Assembly (NCBI GenBank): GCA_021323655.1
Contig: JAJPKO010000057.1
Location: 1-64,000, forward strand
Length of the DNA: 64,000 nucleotides
Origin: Acidobacteriaceae bacterium
GTDB taxonomy: Bacteria; Acidobacteriota; Terriglobia; Terriglobales; Acidobacteriaceae
Direction: 5' to 3'
Shown: piece by piece, positions 33,939-42,684 of the stretch
How positions within the stretch are numbered: the first letter of the stretch is position 1
How the letters are laid out: each line of letters begins with the position of its first letter
Notes under the pieces: model-generated
The model's input: the letters and a program-made list of their open reading frames with translations, nothing else
Databases searched by the model: none
Told to the model about the DNA's origin: nothing
Program-made: the position numbers and the translations under genes

Positions 33939-34320
33939 ACCGATCTATGGTAAATACTTCTGCAAGTCCATGTCCTCTGCTACAAATGCAGTAAACAAAA
34001 ATCTGGAGGCAATACGCCGATGTTGAGTACGCTGGGGCCGTGGGCTTGCTCAGGAATGGAGCGGCATGGAATTCACATGATATAGAAGCGATTTTTTTTT
34101 CATTACACCGCTGAGGTAATTCTGACTTCTCCCGCTGCCGCACAACCCTGAATGATACCCCCCCCCGGGAAAGTAACAGGAAAAGGGGCATTGGCCAGCC
34201 ATTTCAAACGGGCCTGAATGCCTATCCTGTTCTTAAGTTCGAGCTGCTGGATGTGATGCGCGGCCTCACTTCGGTTGTTTCAGAGTTGTGCGAACTATAG
34301 TGTGTAGACGGCGGTTGAGA
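33939..34320. other. gap containing a 57-base multi-stem hairpin
   Basis: No gene is visible. A three-tier inverted repeat occupies 34175-34231 (see that entry), preceded by a run of nine C (about 34158-34166) that may be prone to slippage. The rest is unstructured as far as I can see. Confidence 0.4.
34175..34231. repeat. three-tier stem-loop, possible structured RNA
   Basis: AACAGGA (34175-34181) pairs with TCCTGTT (34225-34231). GGCATT (34187-34192) pairs with AATGCC (34217-34222). GGCC (34193-34196) pairs with GGCC (34211-34214). The three helices are nested with small internal loops and a 14-base top loop. It lies about 90 bases beyond the 3' end of the receiver-PAS gene on the minus strand and upstream of nothing on the plus strand; no T-run follows. 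Confidence 0.5.
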
Positions 34321-35121
34321 CTATAAAATACTTTTCCGCTCGAGGATGCGGGCCGTTAACACTACGCCGGTCTTGCCTGAATGCAGGGTGAGGGGGAAGG
34401 CCAGGACGTTCCAGACCCACTCTTCGCCTTTGCGGGGGAGATTCAGCAGGCCACGATAAGTGCGGTCAATATAGGTTTCACGCGTTTCGGCTACGGTGTG
34501 CAGGATTGCGCGCCAGTCAGGCGCCAGGTCTGGCATTTCTTCAAACATATTGCGCCCGGGAAACCACTCGCGGGGATGATCGAGCAGTTTGGCGCAGGTG
34601 TCGTTTACATATTGCCAGATGCCGTCTCCGTCGAGCACTTCCAGCACCACATCATCGCCCATGGCCATGTTGATGCGGGAATAGAAGAACTCGCGTGCGT
34701 CGACGACTACGGGTTTGCCGCGTTTTTTCGCCTCGAAAGAGCGGAGTGCCGCCACCAGATCATCTATCGAGCTGTAGCCTTTGAGCAGGTGCATGTCTTC
34801 AGGGCCGCCAAAGCGCCGCTCCAGCGTGGCTGACAGGATGATGATGGGGACTTCGGGATGCCTTTGGCGTAGACTTGCGGCCACTTCGGTCCCAAATTTT
34901 CCAGCGCCGAGGTGATAATCCAGTACGGCAATATCAATTTCGTCCAGGAGCTTCTCAGCTTCTCCGATTGTGGAGGCGGTTTCTGTCAGATAGCCGTATT
35001 TGCGCAAAATAGTAGAGCGCAGGAGAAGATTGTCTTCCTGGTCATCCAGTAAAAGGACGCGCACGGGCTGTTCGGGCGTTGTCTGCACGCCGACTTCTGC
35101 CTGGCCTGTTTCCTTCAGCAT
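34321..35121 (-). CDS. response regulator with receiver and PAS domains
   Basis: 266 residues. Receiver (about 17-130): acid pair in VLLLDDQEDN, phospho-acceptor Asp in IAVLDYHLGAG, Ser/Thr in PIIILSATLE. PAS-like domain (about 150-260): VVLEVLDGDGIWQYVNDTCA, then WFPGRNMFEEMPD and a C-terminal strand pair ending GVVLTARILER. There is no kinase, HTH or enzyme output, so the PAS domain may pass the signal to a partner. It is monocistronic between lpxD and a structured gap. Confidence 0.82.
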   Translation of the reverse strand: MLKETGQAEVGVQTTPEQPVRVLLLDDQEDNLLLRSTILRKYGYLTETASTIGEAEKLLDEIDIAVLDYHLGAGKFGTEVAASLRQRHPEVPIIILSATLERRFGGPEDMHLLKGYSSIDDLVAALRSFEAKKRGKPVVVDAREFFYSRINMAMGDDVVLEVLDGDGIWQYVNDTCAKLLDHPREWFPGRNMFEEMPDLAPDWRAILHTVAETRETYIDRTYRGLLNLPRKGEEWVWNVLAFPLTLHSGKTGVVLTARILERKSIL

Positions 35122-35208
35122 TTCCTATGTGGGATGCAGCAAGGCGCTTTTGCGCTGCTAAAGAATTTCTTCCGTGTTCCGCGCTGATTCTGCTGGATCA
35201 GTCGGACT

Positions 35209-36207
35209 TCACTGTTTGAGGGCCCTCTCGAGACGCTTCAGTAACTCAGGAAGGCGAGGCATCAGCGCTGAGACCCGTAACCATTGCTTGTTGTCGTACG
35301 CGGGTGAGCCACTTACGATTTTTCCTGGCGGGACGTCGCCGCCAACCCCGGACTGGGCCGTGACGATGACTCTGTCGCCAATATGGCAATGGCCCGCGAC
35401 GCCGACCTGCCCGGCAAGGATGGCGCTTTTGCCAATATGCGTGGATCCGGCGAGCCCTACCTGTGCGCACAGCAGAGTGTCGGCGCCTACGGTTGAGCTG
35501 TGGCCCACCTGTACGAGATTGTCTATCTTGGCGCCGCGGGCGATGCGCGTTTCTCCCACGCTGGCGCGATCAATGCAGGCATTTGCCTGGACTTCCACGT
35601 CATCTTCGAGGACCACGGGGCCGGGCTGCACTATCTTGCGCCAGTGCCCTTCATTGTCTTTTGCGAAACCAAACCCGTCTGCGCCGACGATGGCGCCATT
35701 CTGCAGGATGACGCGATCTCCGATGATGCATCCTTCCCGGACAACGGCATTGGCGTGGGCAAAGAAATCGTCGCCGATGCGGACGTTAGGATAAATCACC
35801 ACGTGGGGAAGGAGAGTTGCGCGTTTGCCGATGACGCAGTTTTCTCCCACAACGACATATGCGCCGATGGAGGCGCTTTCCCCGATCTGTGCTGAAGCGG
35901 CAATGACCGCAGTCGGATGTACTCCTGCCGGGTATTCCGGTGCTGGATGAAACACTTCAATGGCGCGGGCCCAGGCCAGGTATGGATTGGGAATGCGCAA
36001 GGTTGTTGCTTCAATTTCAGGGAAATCGGGCGCGACCAGCACGGCGCCAGCCTTTGTGGTCTTCGCCAACCCGACGTATCGCGGATTGGCAACAAACGTA
36101 ACGTCGGTGGGGCCGGCATTCTCAATTGCGGCGACACCGGTAATTTCCAGCTGGGAATTTCCTCTGCATTCCGCGCCCAGACGCTTTGCAAGCTCTCCTG
36201 ACGTCAT
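35209..36207 (-). CDS. lpxD: UDP-3-O-acylglucosamine N-acyltransferase
   Basis: Adds the N-linked acyl chain in lipid A synthesis. After a uridine-binding N domain (residues 1-100, MTSGELAKRLGAECRGNSQL) come left-handed beta-helix hexapeptides (from about 105: VIAASAQIGESASIGAYVVV). The catalytic histidine is in NLVQVGHSSTVGAD. A C-terminal helix (RLPELLKRLERALK) follows. ATG 36205-36207 gives the usual 332-residue form. An in-frame extension up to 36357 exists but has no family match. It diverges from acyP. Confidence 0.93.
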   Translation of the reverse strand: MTSGELAKRLGAECRGNSQLEITGVAAIENAGPTDVTFVANPRYVGLAKTTKAGAVLVAPDFPEIEATTLRIPNPYLAWARAIEVFHPAPEYPAGVHPTAVIAASAQIGESASIGAYVVVGENCVIGKRATLLPHVVIYPNVRIGDDFFAHANAVVREGCIIGDRVILQNGAIVGADGFGFAKDNEGHWRKIVQPGPVVLEDDVEVQANACIDRASVGETRIARGAKIDNLVQVGHSSTVGADTLLCAQVGLAGSTHIGKSAILAGQVGVAGHCHIGDRVIVTAQSGVGGDVPPGKIVSGSPAYDNKQWLRVSALMPRLPELLKRLERALKQ

Positions 36208-36294
36208 GCCGAGATTGTATCGGAAGCCATGCGCTGCCTCGCTTGCATCTCTGCCCGTCATCTGAAAAACTGACATCGGTTTCCGTCTGACTTT

Positions 36295-36576
36295 ATGGTT
36301 CGTCATTACCTGGTGAAAGGGCGCGTGCAGGGAGTGGGTTTTCGCTGGTATGTGCATCGCGAAGCGGCCGCGCTTGCCCTACGAGGGTGGGTGCGGAATA
36401 CAGAAGATGGCCATGTTGAGGTGGTTGCTTCAGGCCCATCCGAAGACCTGGCGGCACTGCGAGAGGCGCTTGAAAAGGGCTCACGCGGCAGCCGTGTAGA
36501 CGCTGTCATTGAGCATGAACTGGATGATGCGGAAGCCAAAGACCTGGGACCATTTCAGATTGAAGGAGCCTGGTAA
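36295..36576 (+). CDS. acyP: acylphosphatase
   Basis: 93 residues. Hydrolyses acyl phosphates. The active-site loop is [12 protein letters not shown] with the phosphate-binding Arg, and the second-strand Asn is in [13 protein letters not shown]. The apt gene starts eight bases after its stop codon. The physiological role of acylphosphatases is uncertain. Confidence 0.93.
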   Translation: MVRHYLVKGRVQGVGFRWYVHREAAALALRGWVRNTEDGHVEVVASGPSEDLAALREALEKGSRGSRVDAVIEHELDDAEAKDLGPFQIEGAW

Positions 36577-36583
36577 GACCAGC

Positions 36584-37123
36584 ATGAACCATTCTCTTGA
36601 TTGTGAGCCGTTGAAGGCGCTTGTTCGCACTGTGCCCGATTTTCCAAAGCCGGGAATTCTTTTTTATGACATCACTACGCTGCTGAAAGACAAGATCGGC
36701 TTTGCTCAACTGATTGATGCGCTAGCGGCCCACTATATTGGGAAGGAAGTTGACCTTGTGCTGGGGATTGAGGCGCGCGGGTTCATCTTTGGCCCTGCGC
36801 TGGCTTATCGCCTGAATGCGGGATTTGTGCCGGTGCGCAAGCCGAAGAAGCTTCCCGCGCAGGTTGCCCGCGTGACCTATGACCTGGAATATGGCAGCGA
36901 CTCGCTGGAAATCCATCTGGATGCGATTGAGCCGGGGCAGAACGTGGTCATCGTAGACGACCTGCTTGCGACCGGGGGGACGATGGAAGCGACGGTCAAG
37001 CTGGTGCAGCAGTTGGGCGGCCATATTACCGGGTTAGGATTTGCTGTTGAACTGGATTTCCTGAAAGGCAGGGAGAAGTTCACGGATTACGACGTTTTCA
37101 GCCTTTTGCACTACAACGAATAG
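36584..37123 (+). CDS. apt: adenine phosphoribosyltransferase
   Basis: Salvages adenine to AMP using PRPP. The opening [20 protein letters not shown] is characteristic of Apt, [12 protein letters not shown] supports the base pocket, and the PRPP motif [14 protein letters not shown] is intact. 179 residues from ATG 36584; an upstream in-frame ATG would overlap acyP and adds no family sequence. A terminator follows. Confidence 0.95.
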   Translation: MNHSLDCEPLKALVRTVPDFPKPGILFYDITTLLKDKIGFAQLIDALAAHYIGKEVDLVLGIEARGFIFGPALAYRLNAGFVPVRKPKKLPAQVARVTYDLEYGSDSLEIHLDAIEPGQNVVIVDDLLATGGTMEATVKLVQQLGGHITGLGFAVELDFLKGREKFTDYDVFSLLHYNE

Positions 37124-37152
37124 CGAATAAGGTACAAGCTGGAAAAGGAAAA

Positions 37153-37177
37153 AAGGCCCGCCGATAAAGCGGGCCTT
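37153..37177. terminator. bidirectional terminator between apt and the phosphoesterase gene
   Basis: AAGGCCCGC (37153-37161) and GCGGGCCTT (37169-37177) form a 9-bp stem with a 7-base loop. Read on the minus strand it is followed by TTTTTTCC, so it should stop the phosphoesterase transcript efficiently. Read on the plus strand, after apt, the T-content is weaker. Confidence 0.8.
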
Positions 37178-37183
37178 CTCTTA

Positions 37184-38803
37184 TTACCAGCCAGGATGAC
37201 CAGTTTCGTCGAAGAGAACCAATCCGGTGTTCTGGTCCAGAAGATACAGGCCGTGGTTGTGGGCATGACGGAAATTGAACATATTGTTCAATGTTCCGGC
37301 CAGAGCATCGAATGAGCCCTGGATGCGCTGCCCTTCGAGCCAATTGTCTTCAATAAAGCGCAGGATGGAACTCTGGTCGGTGATGGTGTGGTCCACGTAA
37401 TTGCGTTTTGCCCAAGGTGAGATCACCAGCAGAGGAAGGCGCGGACCGTAGCCGCAACGTCCCTGAGCGTGGGGAGCATTGACTCCCGGAAGGGCTGTGT
37501 TCGTTCCGTTGCCGCACTGGCCTGCTGCGGTAAGCGCGTCTGCTCCGGTGGTGGACTGGTTCACGATGGGACTCATCTGGTGGTCGTACCAGCCGTCGGA
37601 GTCGTCATAGGCGATGATGACAGCGGTGGAATGCCATTCCGGACGCTGCTGAAGGAAATTGATGACCTGCACGATGAAGGACTGTTCATCGAGAGGATCG
37701 GAATATCCGGCATGGGCGTCCTGATATCCGGCGGCCTTCAGAAAGCTGACTGCGGGCATATTGCCGTTGCGCACTGCGTCAAAAAAGTCGTCTATGTCGT
37801 ACTGATGGTTTGCCTGGTCGGTGCTACCGATGGCACCTACAGACGATGGCCGAAGGTGCTTCGGGTTGGCGGTGGATTTGTAGTACTGGAAGGGCTGATG
37901 GTGGGGGATGTAGTCGGCTTTTGCCACCTTAGTAATGGACGAGGTGTGCGAACGCTTGCAGCTGGTGGTGCCGTTTGGATTTTTCTTTGTCAGGTCGAAG
38001 CCACCCTCAAAGAATCCCCAGGTGATGCCTTTTGCATTGAGGAGGTCGCCGATGTTCTGTCCGCTGAGCTGTACGAGTGCGCCCGTGGTGGTGGAGCAGA
38101 CGTCGCCGAGCGGGTCGGCATCGCTGATGAGAGTGTAGCCGCCGTTGCCATCTTCGACGACATCGCCACCAGCGTTGATCTGGTCACTGATGCCGTTGGT
38201 CTGGCCAGAGATAAGGTTGATTGCGCCGGGAGTAGATGGGCCGAATGTCGTGTTGTAGGAATTATCACTCAGTGCGTAGCGCTGGGCGTAGTTCCATAAT
38301 GCTGTGACGGTATTGCCGTCGTAGTAGCCCATGACGAGTGCGTTTGTGGTCTGTCCGGCGGGTGGAGGGCCGGCGGTTCCGGTATAGGCGGGGAAGGAAT
38401 CCATGAGGCCGTTGTGGAAAGCCTGCTGCTCAGCCGTGTAGTCGTGGTCCTGATCGGCGGTTGCTGCCTGAGTGCGGTCGAGGCGGAAGGGATTGGACGC
38501 TGCGCCGCCATTGGCGGCCGTGTTCAGGTAGTTGGGATTGCTATAGAGAAGAGCATCAGTGAATCCATTGACCGAGGGAGTGCTTGGTGCGGGAACAAAG
38601 CGCGGCTCATGAGGAGGATTGGCTGCGTGAGGGTAGGTGCCGAAGTAGTGGTCAAAGGAGATGTTTTCTCCAAAAATAACGACAACATGTTTGATGGGAG
38701 TGGCGGTTTCGCTTTCCCGCTGCGCATTTGCGCCCACTGGGGCCATGATGAACTGGCCAGAAACCAGCAACGCTGCAAGCGAACTGGCAACAAGCTTTTG
38801 CAT
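37184..38803 (-). CDS. phospholipase C-like phosphoesterase
   Basis: 539 residues of the phosphoesterase family (non-haemolytic phospholipase C/acid phosphatase AcpA type). Signal peptide 1-27. The catalytic metal region is PIKHVVVIFGENISFDHYFG (Glu/Asn followed by Phe-Asp-His-Tyr), later ALSDNSYNTTFGPSTPGAINL, IIAYDDSDGWYDHQMSP and GYGPRLPLLVISPWAKRNYV are the family's other metal and substrate stretches. It is exported and may release phosphate from organic compounds. Ends at the shared terminator with apt. Confidence 0.9.
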   Translation of the reverse strand: MQKLVASSLAALLVSGQFIMAPVGANAQRESETATPIKHVVVIFGENISFDHYFGTYPHAANPPHEPRFVPAPSTPSVNGFTDALLYSNPNYLNTAANGGAASNPFRLDRTQAATADQDHDYTAEQQAFHNGLMDSFPAYTGTAGPPPAGQTTNALVMGYYDGNTVTALWNYAQRYALSDNSYNTTFGPSTPGAINLISGQTNGISDQINAGGDVVEDGNGGYTLISDADPLGDVCSTTTGALVQLSGQNIGDLLNAKGITWGFFEGGFDLTKKNPNGTTSCKRSHTSSITKVAKADYIPHHQPFQYYKSTANPKHLRPSSVGAIGSTDQANHQYDIDDFFDAVRNGNMPAVSFLKAAGYQDAHAGYSDPLDEQSFIVQVINFLQQRPEWHSTAVIIAYDDSDGWYDHQMSPIVNQSTTGADALTAAGQCGNGTNTALPGVNAPHAQGRCGYGPRLPLLVISPWAKRNYVDHTITDQSSILRFIEDNWLEGQRIQGSFDALAGTLNNMFNFRHAHNHGLYLLDQNTGLVLFDETGHPGW

Positions 38804-39754
38804 AGGGATCCTCCATGCCGGACATATATGTTCCGGCTTGCTCTTGAGTAAAAGGCGCCGATGTATGAGCGTTTACAGCGGTGTTACAGGGAGAAGAAAA
38901 GTGTGGGGACTACTCTGCTGCGCTTCTGGTTGAGGTCAGCGCGCCTTTTGCCGCGCCACGCGGTGAAGCGGCAACACCCGAAAATATACCCATGGACGAA
39001 TCTGCGCCAGACGTTCCCTACTTTATTTTTGTAAAGTCCTGTTAGTAAAAGACTTATGGATTTAAGTCGGGCAAAGTACTGTATTTAAATGGGTTGCGGG
39101 TAAAGTCCTGTAACAAATGGGTTGCCGCTTCAACTTACAGTAGAAGGAATTTGAGCTCTCATTTTTAGTTTAGCAGTTTGCGGAGGTGTTTTCGGACAAT
39201 TGTCGTTTTAACGAATATTCTCTGGTATGGATAAGAAGCCCGGCCCGGGTAAAAAGACCCTTGATCTTGAATCCGCCCACCCTGGTTTTTGCGGCTTCAC
39301 TCGCCAAGGATGACGATGTTTGAAGTCAGGGCATATGGTTCTCAGGCTTCCGAGAGGGTCGTGTTCGTGCTGGCTGATGTGAAGCAGGAACGCTCGCAGA
39401 GTACTTGCACAGCGCAGCCCACAGGGCGCTTTCAATACAGTAGGCGGGTAGAAAGCTGAAGAGTTTCCGGCAGCAGGCTTCCAGCGTGAGCGGAAGTATG
39501 CTGCACGATCAGGATGGCTGCATCTAAATTAACGGGAGTGCTTTAAGTGATCTGCTGGATCGCTTCAATGCCTCCTGCAGATGTGCCTATTTACGATGAT
39601 GTCCTGCTGGGCCATGGTCGTACCTCTTATGGTTGGGGCGTGCCGAGATGTGAAATGAGATAGCTGGCCTCTGCTTATTTGAGGCTGATTGCCGTATGAT
39701 ATGAGCCAAATTCGGAGGGAATACCAGCGAAAAAGAACTAGAAAGAGAAATAGT
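38804..39754. other. 951-base gap with short tandem-like repeats
   Basis: I find no gene in this stretch. A set of short direct repeats lies at 39030-39126 (separate entry). ATGAGATAGCT at about 39655-39665 matches one arm of the element at 28750-28860. Stop codons are frequent and short open frames have no start signals. Parts of it may be eroded coding sequence but I cannot identify any. Confidence 0.4.
39030..39126 (+). repeat. three short direct repeats (AAAGTCCTGT-type)
   Basis: TAAAGTCCTGTTA (39032-39044), CAAAGTACTGTAT (39072-39084) and TAAAGTCCTGTAA (39101-39113) share a 10-base core with one variable position. The second and third are each followed by AAATGGGTTGC (39087-39097 and 39115-39125). 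The starts are 40 and 29 bases apart. They could be an intergenic repeat family or protein-binding sites. Confidence 0.55.
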
Positions 39755-40120
39755 ATGAATACTTCCCCAGTTCTTACCTCATGGAAAGAAATCGCGCAGT
39801 ATCTGGGTAAGGGCGTTCGGACTGTGCAGCGATGGGAGCAGGAGATGGGACTTCCGGTAAGAAGGCCCCGCGGTCCCGGTCATAAGAAGGCAGTTTTGGC
39901 GCGCCCGGATGATCTGGACACGTGGATGTCGCTCCAGTGGCTGCCGAAGGAGCAAGATGGAAATGACCCGACGGCGGATGAGATGCGCAGTGAGATTGTG
40001 GCCGAGTTGAACGATGAGATTCGGCAGGCGCGCGCGTTACGGCAGGCGAACCAGGTACTGATGAATGAAATGCATCAACTGATCCAGGAGCTCCAGGAAT
40101 TGGAGCATCGCGTTTACTGA
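39755..40120 (+). CDS. helix-turn-helix protein of acidobacterial type
   Basis: 121 residues. Residues about 4-55 form a MerR/AlpA-like helix-turn-helix and wing: LTSWKEIAQYLGKGVRTVQR, then WEQEMGLPVRRPRGPGHKK and ARPDDLDTWM. This domain is frequent in Acidobacteriota, often ahead of sensor or TPR domains. The C-terminal half (70-121) is a charged, probably coiled-coil helix. It starts at ATG 39755; a longer frame from 39689 lacks homologous sequence. A hairpin terminator follows. The role is presumably DNA binding. Confidence 0.75.
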   Translation: MNTSPVLTSWKEIAQYLGKGVRTVQRWEQEMGLPVRRPRGPGHKKAVLARPDDLDTWMSLQWLPKEQDGNDPTADEMRSEIVAELNDEIRQARALRQANQVLMNEMHQLIQELQELEHRVY

Positions 40121-40140
40121 ACAGTTATCGTGGATATGAC

Positions 40141-40166
40141 AAAAGCGCAGCCGTGGCTGCGCTTTT
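40141..40166. terminator. bidirectional intrinsic terminator
   Basis: AAAAGCGCAGCC and GGCTGCGCTTTT form a perfect 12-bp stem with only two bases between arms (effective loop CGTG). It has A-runs and T-runs on both sides and lies between the convergent HTH and ferredoxin genes. Confidence 0.88.
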
Positions 40167-40182
40167 GCACGAATGAAAAAGC

Positions 40183-40443
40183 TTAGCGGCCGAAATAGGT
40201 GGCGTTTTTCTGGGCATAATCCTGCCATTTTTCCGGCAGATCGTCGGCGGCGAAGATGGCTGAGACGGGGCAGACAGGAACGCAGGCGCCGCAGTCTATA
40301 CACTCAACGGGGTCAATATAGAGCTGGGGCTGGTCGGCGTAGGGGGCCTCATCTTTTTTAGGATGGATGCAGTCTACCGGGCACGCATCCACGCAGGCCG
40401 TGTCTTTTGTGCCGATACAGGGTTCCGCGATTACATAAGCCAT
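40183..40443 (-). CDS. 7Fe ferredoxin ([3Fe-4S][4Fe-4S])
   Basis: 86 residues. Cysteines 9, 17, 21 and 25 (PCIGTKDTACVDACPVDC) show the pattern in which the second Cys of CxxC is absent, typical of a [3Fe-4S] site. Cysteines 48, 51, 54 and 58 (ECIDCGACVPVCP) supply the [4Fe-4S] cluster. Such low-potential ferredoxins serve cytochrome P450 systems and general electron transfer. No partner enzyme is adjacent. Ends 16 bases from the terminator. Confidence 0.92.
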   Translation of the reverse strand: MAYVIAEPCIGTKDTACVDACPVDCIHPKKDEAPYADQPQLYIDPVECIDCGACVPVCPVSAIFAADDLPEKWQDYAQKNATYFGR

Positions 40444-40561
40444 GAAAGCCTCTCCGGATGTGGGTGATTAAGATTTATTGTAGCAGGGGACTGGCGGTTG
40501 AGGGGCAGCGCTCCGCGCGAATTTGGAAAAGCACGATGCAGAGGCCACTCTTCTGATGTCA

Positions 40562-41455
40562 TTATCGAGACCGTTCCGCGCGGCGTTCGGCGAACTTCTT
40601 TGGGGTGAGGATGGGGTCGAGGTCGCGGCCTGCGAACATGGCTTGGAAGAGCGTTTTTACCTCATTCAGAATGAGGCCATTGGTGGCCAGGACCTCTTTG
40701 CTGTTCAGGCGGAAAGGGCCGCCATCGAAAGTTGTGACGGTACCGCCTGCCTCCTGCACCAGAAGAACGCCCGCTGAGGTGTCCCACGGGTTCAGATTGA
40801 ATTCCCAGTAGCCATCGAAGCGTCCGCAGGCTGTATAGGCGAGGTCGAGCGCGGCAGAGCCAGCGCGGCGCACGCCGTGGGAGCGGAGGGTAATCTGCTG
40901 ATAGAAGTGGATGTTTGGGTTTTCATGGCGCTTGCGGCTGGGGAATCCGGTGGCCATGAGGCATTCGGCGAGGTCGTTTATGCGTGAGGCGTGGATCTTT
41001 TTTCCGTTGAGATATGCGCCCCTGCCTTTTTCTGCGATGAAGAGCTCATCGCGCATGGGGTCGTAGACGATGCCTGCTGTCAAAGTGCCATCGGCATCGG
41101 GGGCAATGCCTGCGGGACGGTGCTCCAGCCCGAGAGAGACGCAGAAGACGGGAAAACCATGCGCAAAGTTGGTGGTGCCGTCGAGAGGGTCTACGTACCA
41201 GCGATATTCGCTCTCTATGTTGTCACGAGTGCCTTCTTCCCCATAAATTCCGTGGTCAGGAAACTGCTGGTGCAGGCGCTCGACGATGAGCTTTTCTGAA
41301 GAGCGGTCGGCTTCGGTGACCAGGTCTACGTCGCCTTTGTATTCAGTGGCGACTCCCTTTTGGTAGAAGTTGCGGACAAGGGCACCAGCTTCAAGCGCAA
41401 TGGCAGCGGCAGGAGCGGCGAATTCCAGAGAAACACCAGAAGGTAAATGTGTCAC
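40562..41455 (-). CDS. suhB: inositol-1-monophosphatase family protein
   Basis: 297 residues. Metal sites: Glu in IYGEEGTRD, DPLDGTTNFAHGFP and WDTSAGVLLVQEAGG near the end. The phosphatase could act on inositol or another phosphate; SuhB proteins also contact ribosomal RNA transcription complexes in enterobacteria. It overlaps the Hfq-like gene by four bases (ATGA), so the two are translationally coupled. Confidence 0.92.
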   Translation of the reverse strand: MTHLPSGVSLEFAAPAAAIALEAGALVRNFYQKGVATEYKGDVDLVTEADRSSEKLIVERLHQQFPDHGIYGEEGTRDNIESEYRWYVDPLDGTTNFAHGFPVFCVSLGLEHRPAGIAPDADGTLTAGIVYDPMRDELFIAEKGRGAYLNGKKIHASRINDLAECLMATGFPSRKRHENPNIHFYQQITLRSHGVRRAGSAALDLAYTACGRFDGYWEFNLNPWDTSAGVLLVQEAGGTVTTFDGGPFRLNSKEVLATNGLILNEVKTLFQAMFAGRDLDPILTPKKFAERRAERSR

Positions 41456-41775
41456 TTTTGTTCTCCCGTTGCAGGCTCACCGGTTTCTTCCGATGCGCGG
41501 CGGTTGCGGTTGCGCGCTGGGTGCCGGCCTGTCTGTTCGATGATGGTGCGGATCTGCTGCTTGTAGATGAACAGGTTGGGTTTGCCCTCGCGGGTGAGGC
41601 GCACCATGCGGTCGTCGAAGTACTCGATCCAGCCGGTGACGGTTTCACCGTCGCGGAGCTTGATTGCCACGGGCACCTGCTTGTCGCTCAGGAAGCGAAG
41701 ATAGAGGGCTTCCTGGCCGGTTTCTCCGGGAGGAGGGGCCTTTTGTTTTCTGCGGGACGAATAAGGAGGGGCCAT
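41452..41775 (-). CDS. hfq: Hfq-like RNA chaperone
   Basis: 107 residues with the Sm fold at about 20-80: QEALYLRFLSDKQVPVAIKL (Sm1), then GWIEYFDDRMVRLTREGKP, and the C-terminal LFIYKQQIRTIIE (Sm2-like; usual Hfq has YKHAIST). It binds small regulatory RNA and mRNA tails as a hexamer. The N-terminal basic tail (PYSSRRKQK) and the C-terminal charged tail extend beyond the core. It is 5' to suhB, with start and stop overlapping. Confidence 0.75.
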   Translation of the reverse strand: MAPPYSSRRKQKAPPPGETGQEALYLRFLSDKQVPVAIKLRDGETVTGWIEYFDDRMVRLTREGKPNLFIYKQQIRTIIEQTGRHPARNRNRRASEETGEPATGEQK

Positions 41776-41784
41776 GCAGACATT

Positions 41785-42684
41785 TTATCGAGTTGCGGGG
41801 CCGGCGTAATATCCGGTGCGGTGATGCACGGTGTAATGTGCATTTGCAGGCTGTTTGACGGTCACGGTGATGGTGTGAAAGTCCGAGTCTGTGCGGCGGT
41901 GCTCAGGGTAATAGGCGAGCAGATACTGGGTGCGGAGGTCATCGGAAACCTTCTGAAAGGCGTCGGAAAGATGCGCTGCATCGGCGTAAAAATACTTGCC
42001 GCCGGTTTCCTGCGAGAGCGTGATCATGGCATGCTCTCCGCCGGTATCGCGCCCGGCGTCTGCCTCAATAGGAACGTCAATGATGCTATAGACCATTGTT
42101 TCTGAGCGGACGGCCTGTTCGAGAGCATCGGCATAGTCTACGCCCTTTACGGTGTTGCCGCCGTCGGAGATGAGGACGAGTACTTTGCGTCCGGGGCGGC
42201 TGGCCAGGTTCTGCGCGGAGAGATACACGGCATCATAGAGCGCGGTTGCGGGGCCTGTGCGCAGGCCTTCAATGCCTGAGTCTATGCGGCTGAGTTTGTT
42301 CGTGAAGGGCACGACCTCACGCACGTCATCGGAAAACTCGATCAGGTCGAGTGTGTCCTGCGCGCGCAGCAAAGAATGCACGAAGTTGTGGGCGGCATGC
42401 TTTTCAATGACGAGGTCTTTATTCACGCTGCCGCTGGTATCAATGGCCAGCACAATGGACAGCGGCATGTCCGCCTGTTTTTCAAAGACGGCAATTTTTT
42501 GAGGATGGCCGTCTTCGGCAATGGTGAAGTCATCTTTGGTGAGTCCACCGACCGGGGAGCCGTTGGCATCGGTCACGTTGACAAAGACGTTTACCAGATG
42601 AACATCTACGCGGATGGGGGGGATGTTCTGCGCGTGCAGCGCGAGCGCGGAAAGGAAGAGCGCAATGGCGGTGAGGGACTTCAT
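41785..42684 (-). CDS. VWFA-related acidobacterial domain protein
   Basis: 299 residues. Signal peptide (MKSLTAIALFLSALALHAQ). An N-terminal beta domain (about 25-75: VRVDVHLVNVFVNVTDANG) precedes a von Willebrand A domain with an intact MIDAS start (IVLAIDTSGSVNKD) and later GPATALYDAVY and VLVLISDGGN. This N+A arrangement is the one described for acidobacterial VWFA-related proteins. It probably mediates protein contacts in the envelope. Its start overlaps the end of moaDE by four bases. Confidence 0.88.
   Translation of the reverse strand: MKSLTAIALFLSALALHAQNIPPIRVDVHLVNVFVNVTDANGSPVGGLTKDDFTIAEDGHPQKIAVFEKQADMPLSIVLAIDTSGSVNKDLVIEKHAAHNFVHSLLRAQDTLDLIEFSDDVREVVPFTNKLSRIDSGIEGLRTGPATALYDAVYLSAQNLASRPGRKVLVLISDGGNTVKGVDYADALEQAVRSETMVYSIIDVPIEADAGRDTGGEHAMITLSQETGGKYFYADAAHLSDAFQKVSDDLRTQYLLAYYPEHRRTDSDFHTITVTVKQPANAHYTVHHRTGYYAGPATR

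Noticed and set aside
34158-34166. Phase-variable homopolymer (nine C)
   Set aside because: It does not lie in a coding region or a recognisable promoter, so a switching role cannot be supported.
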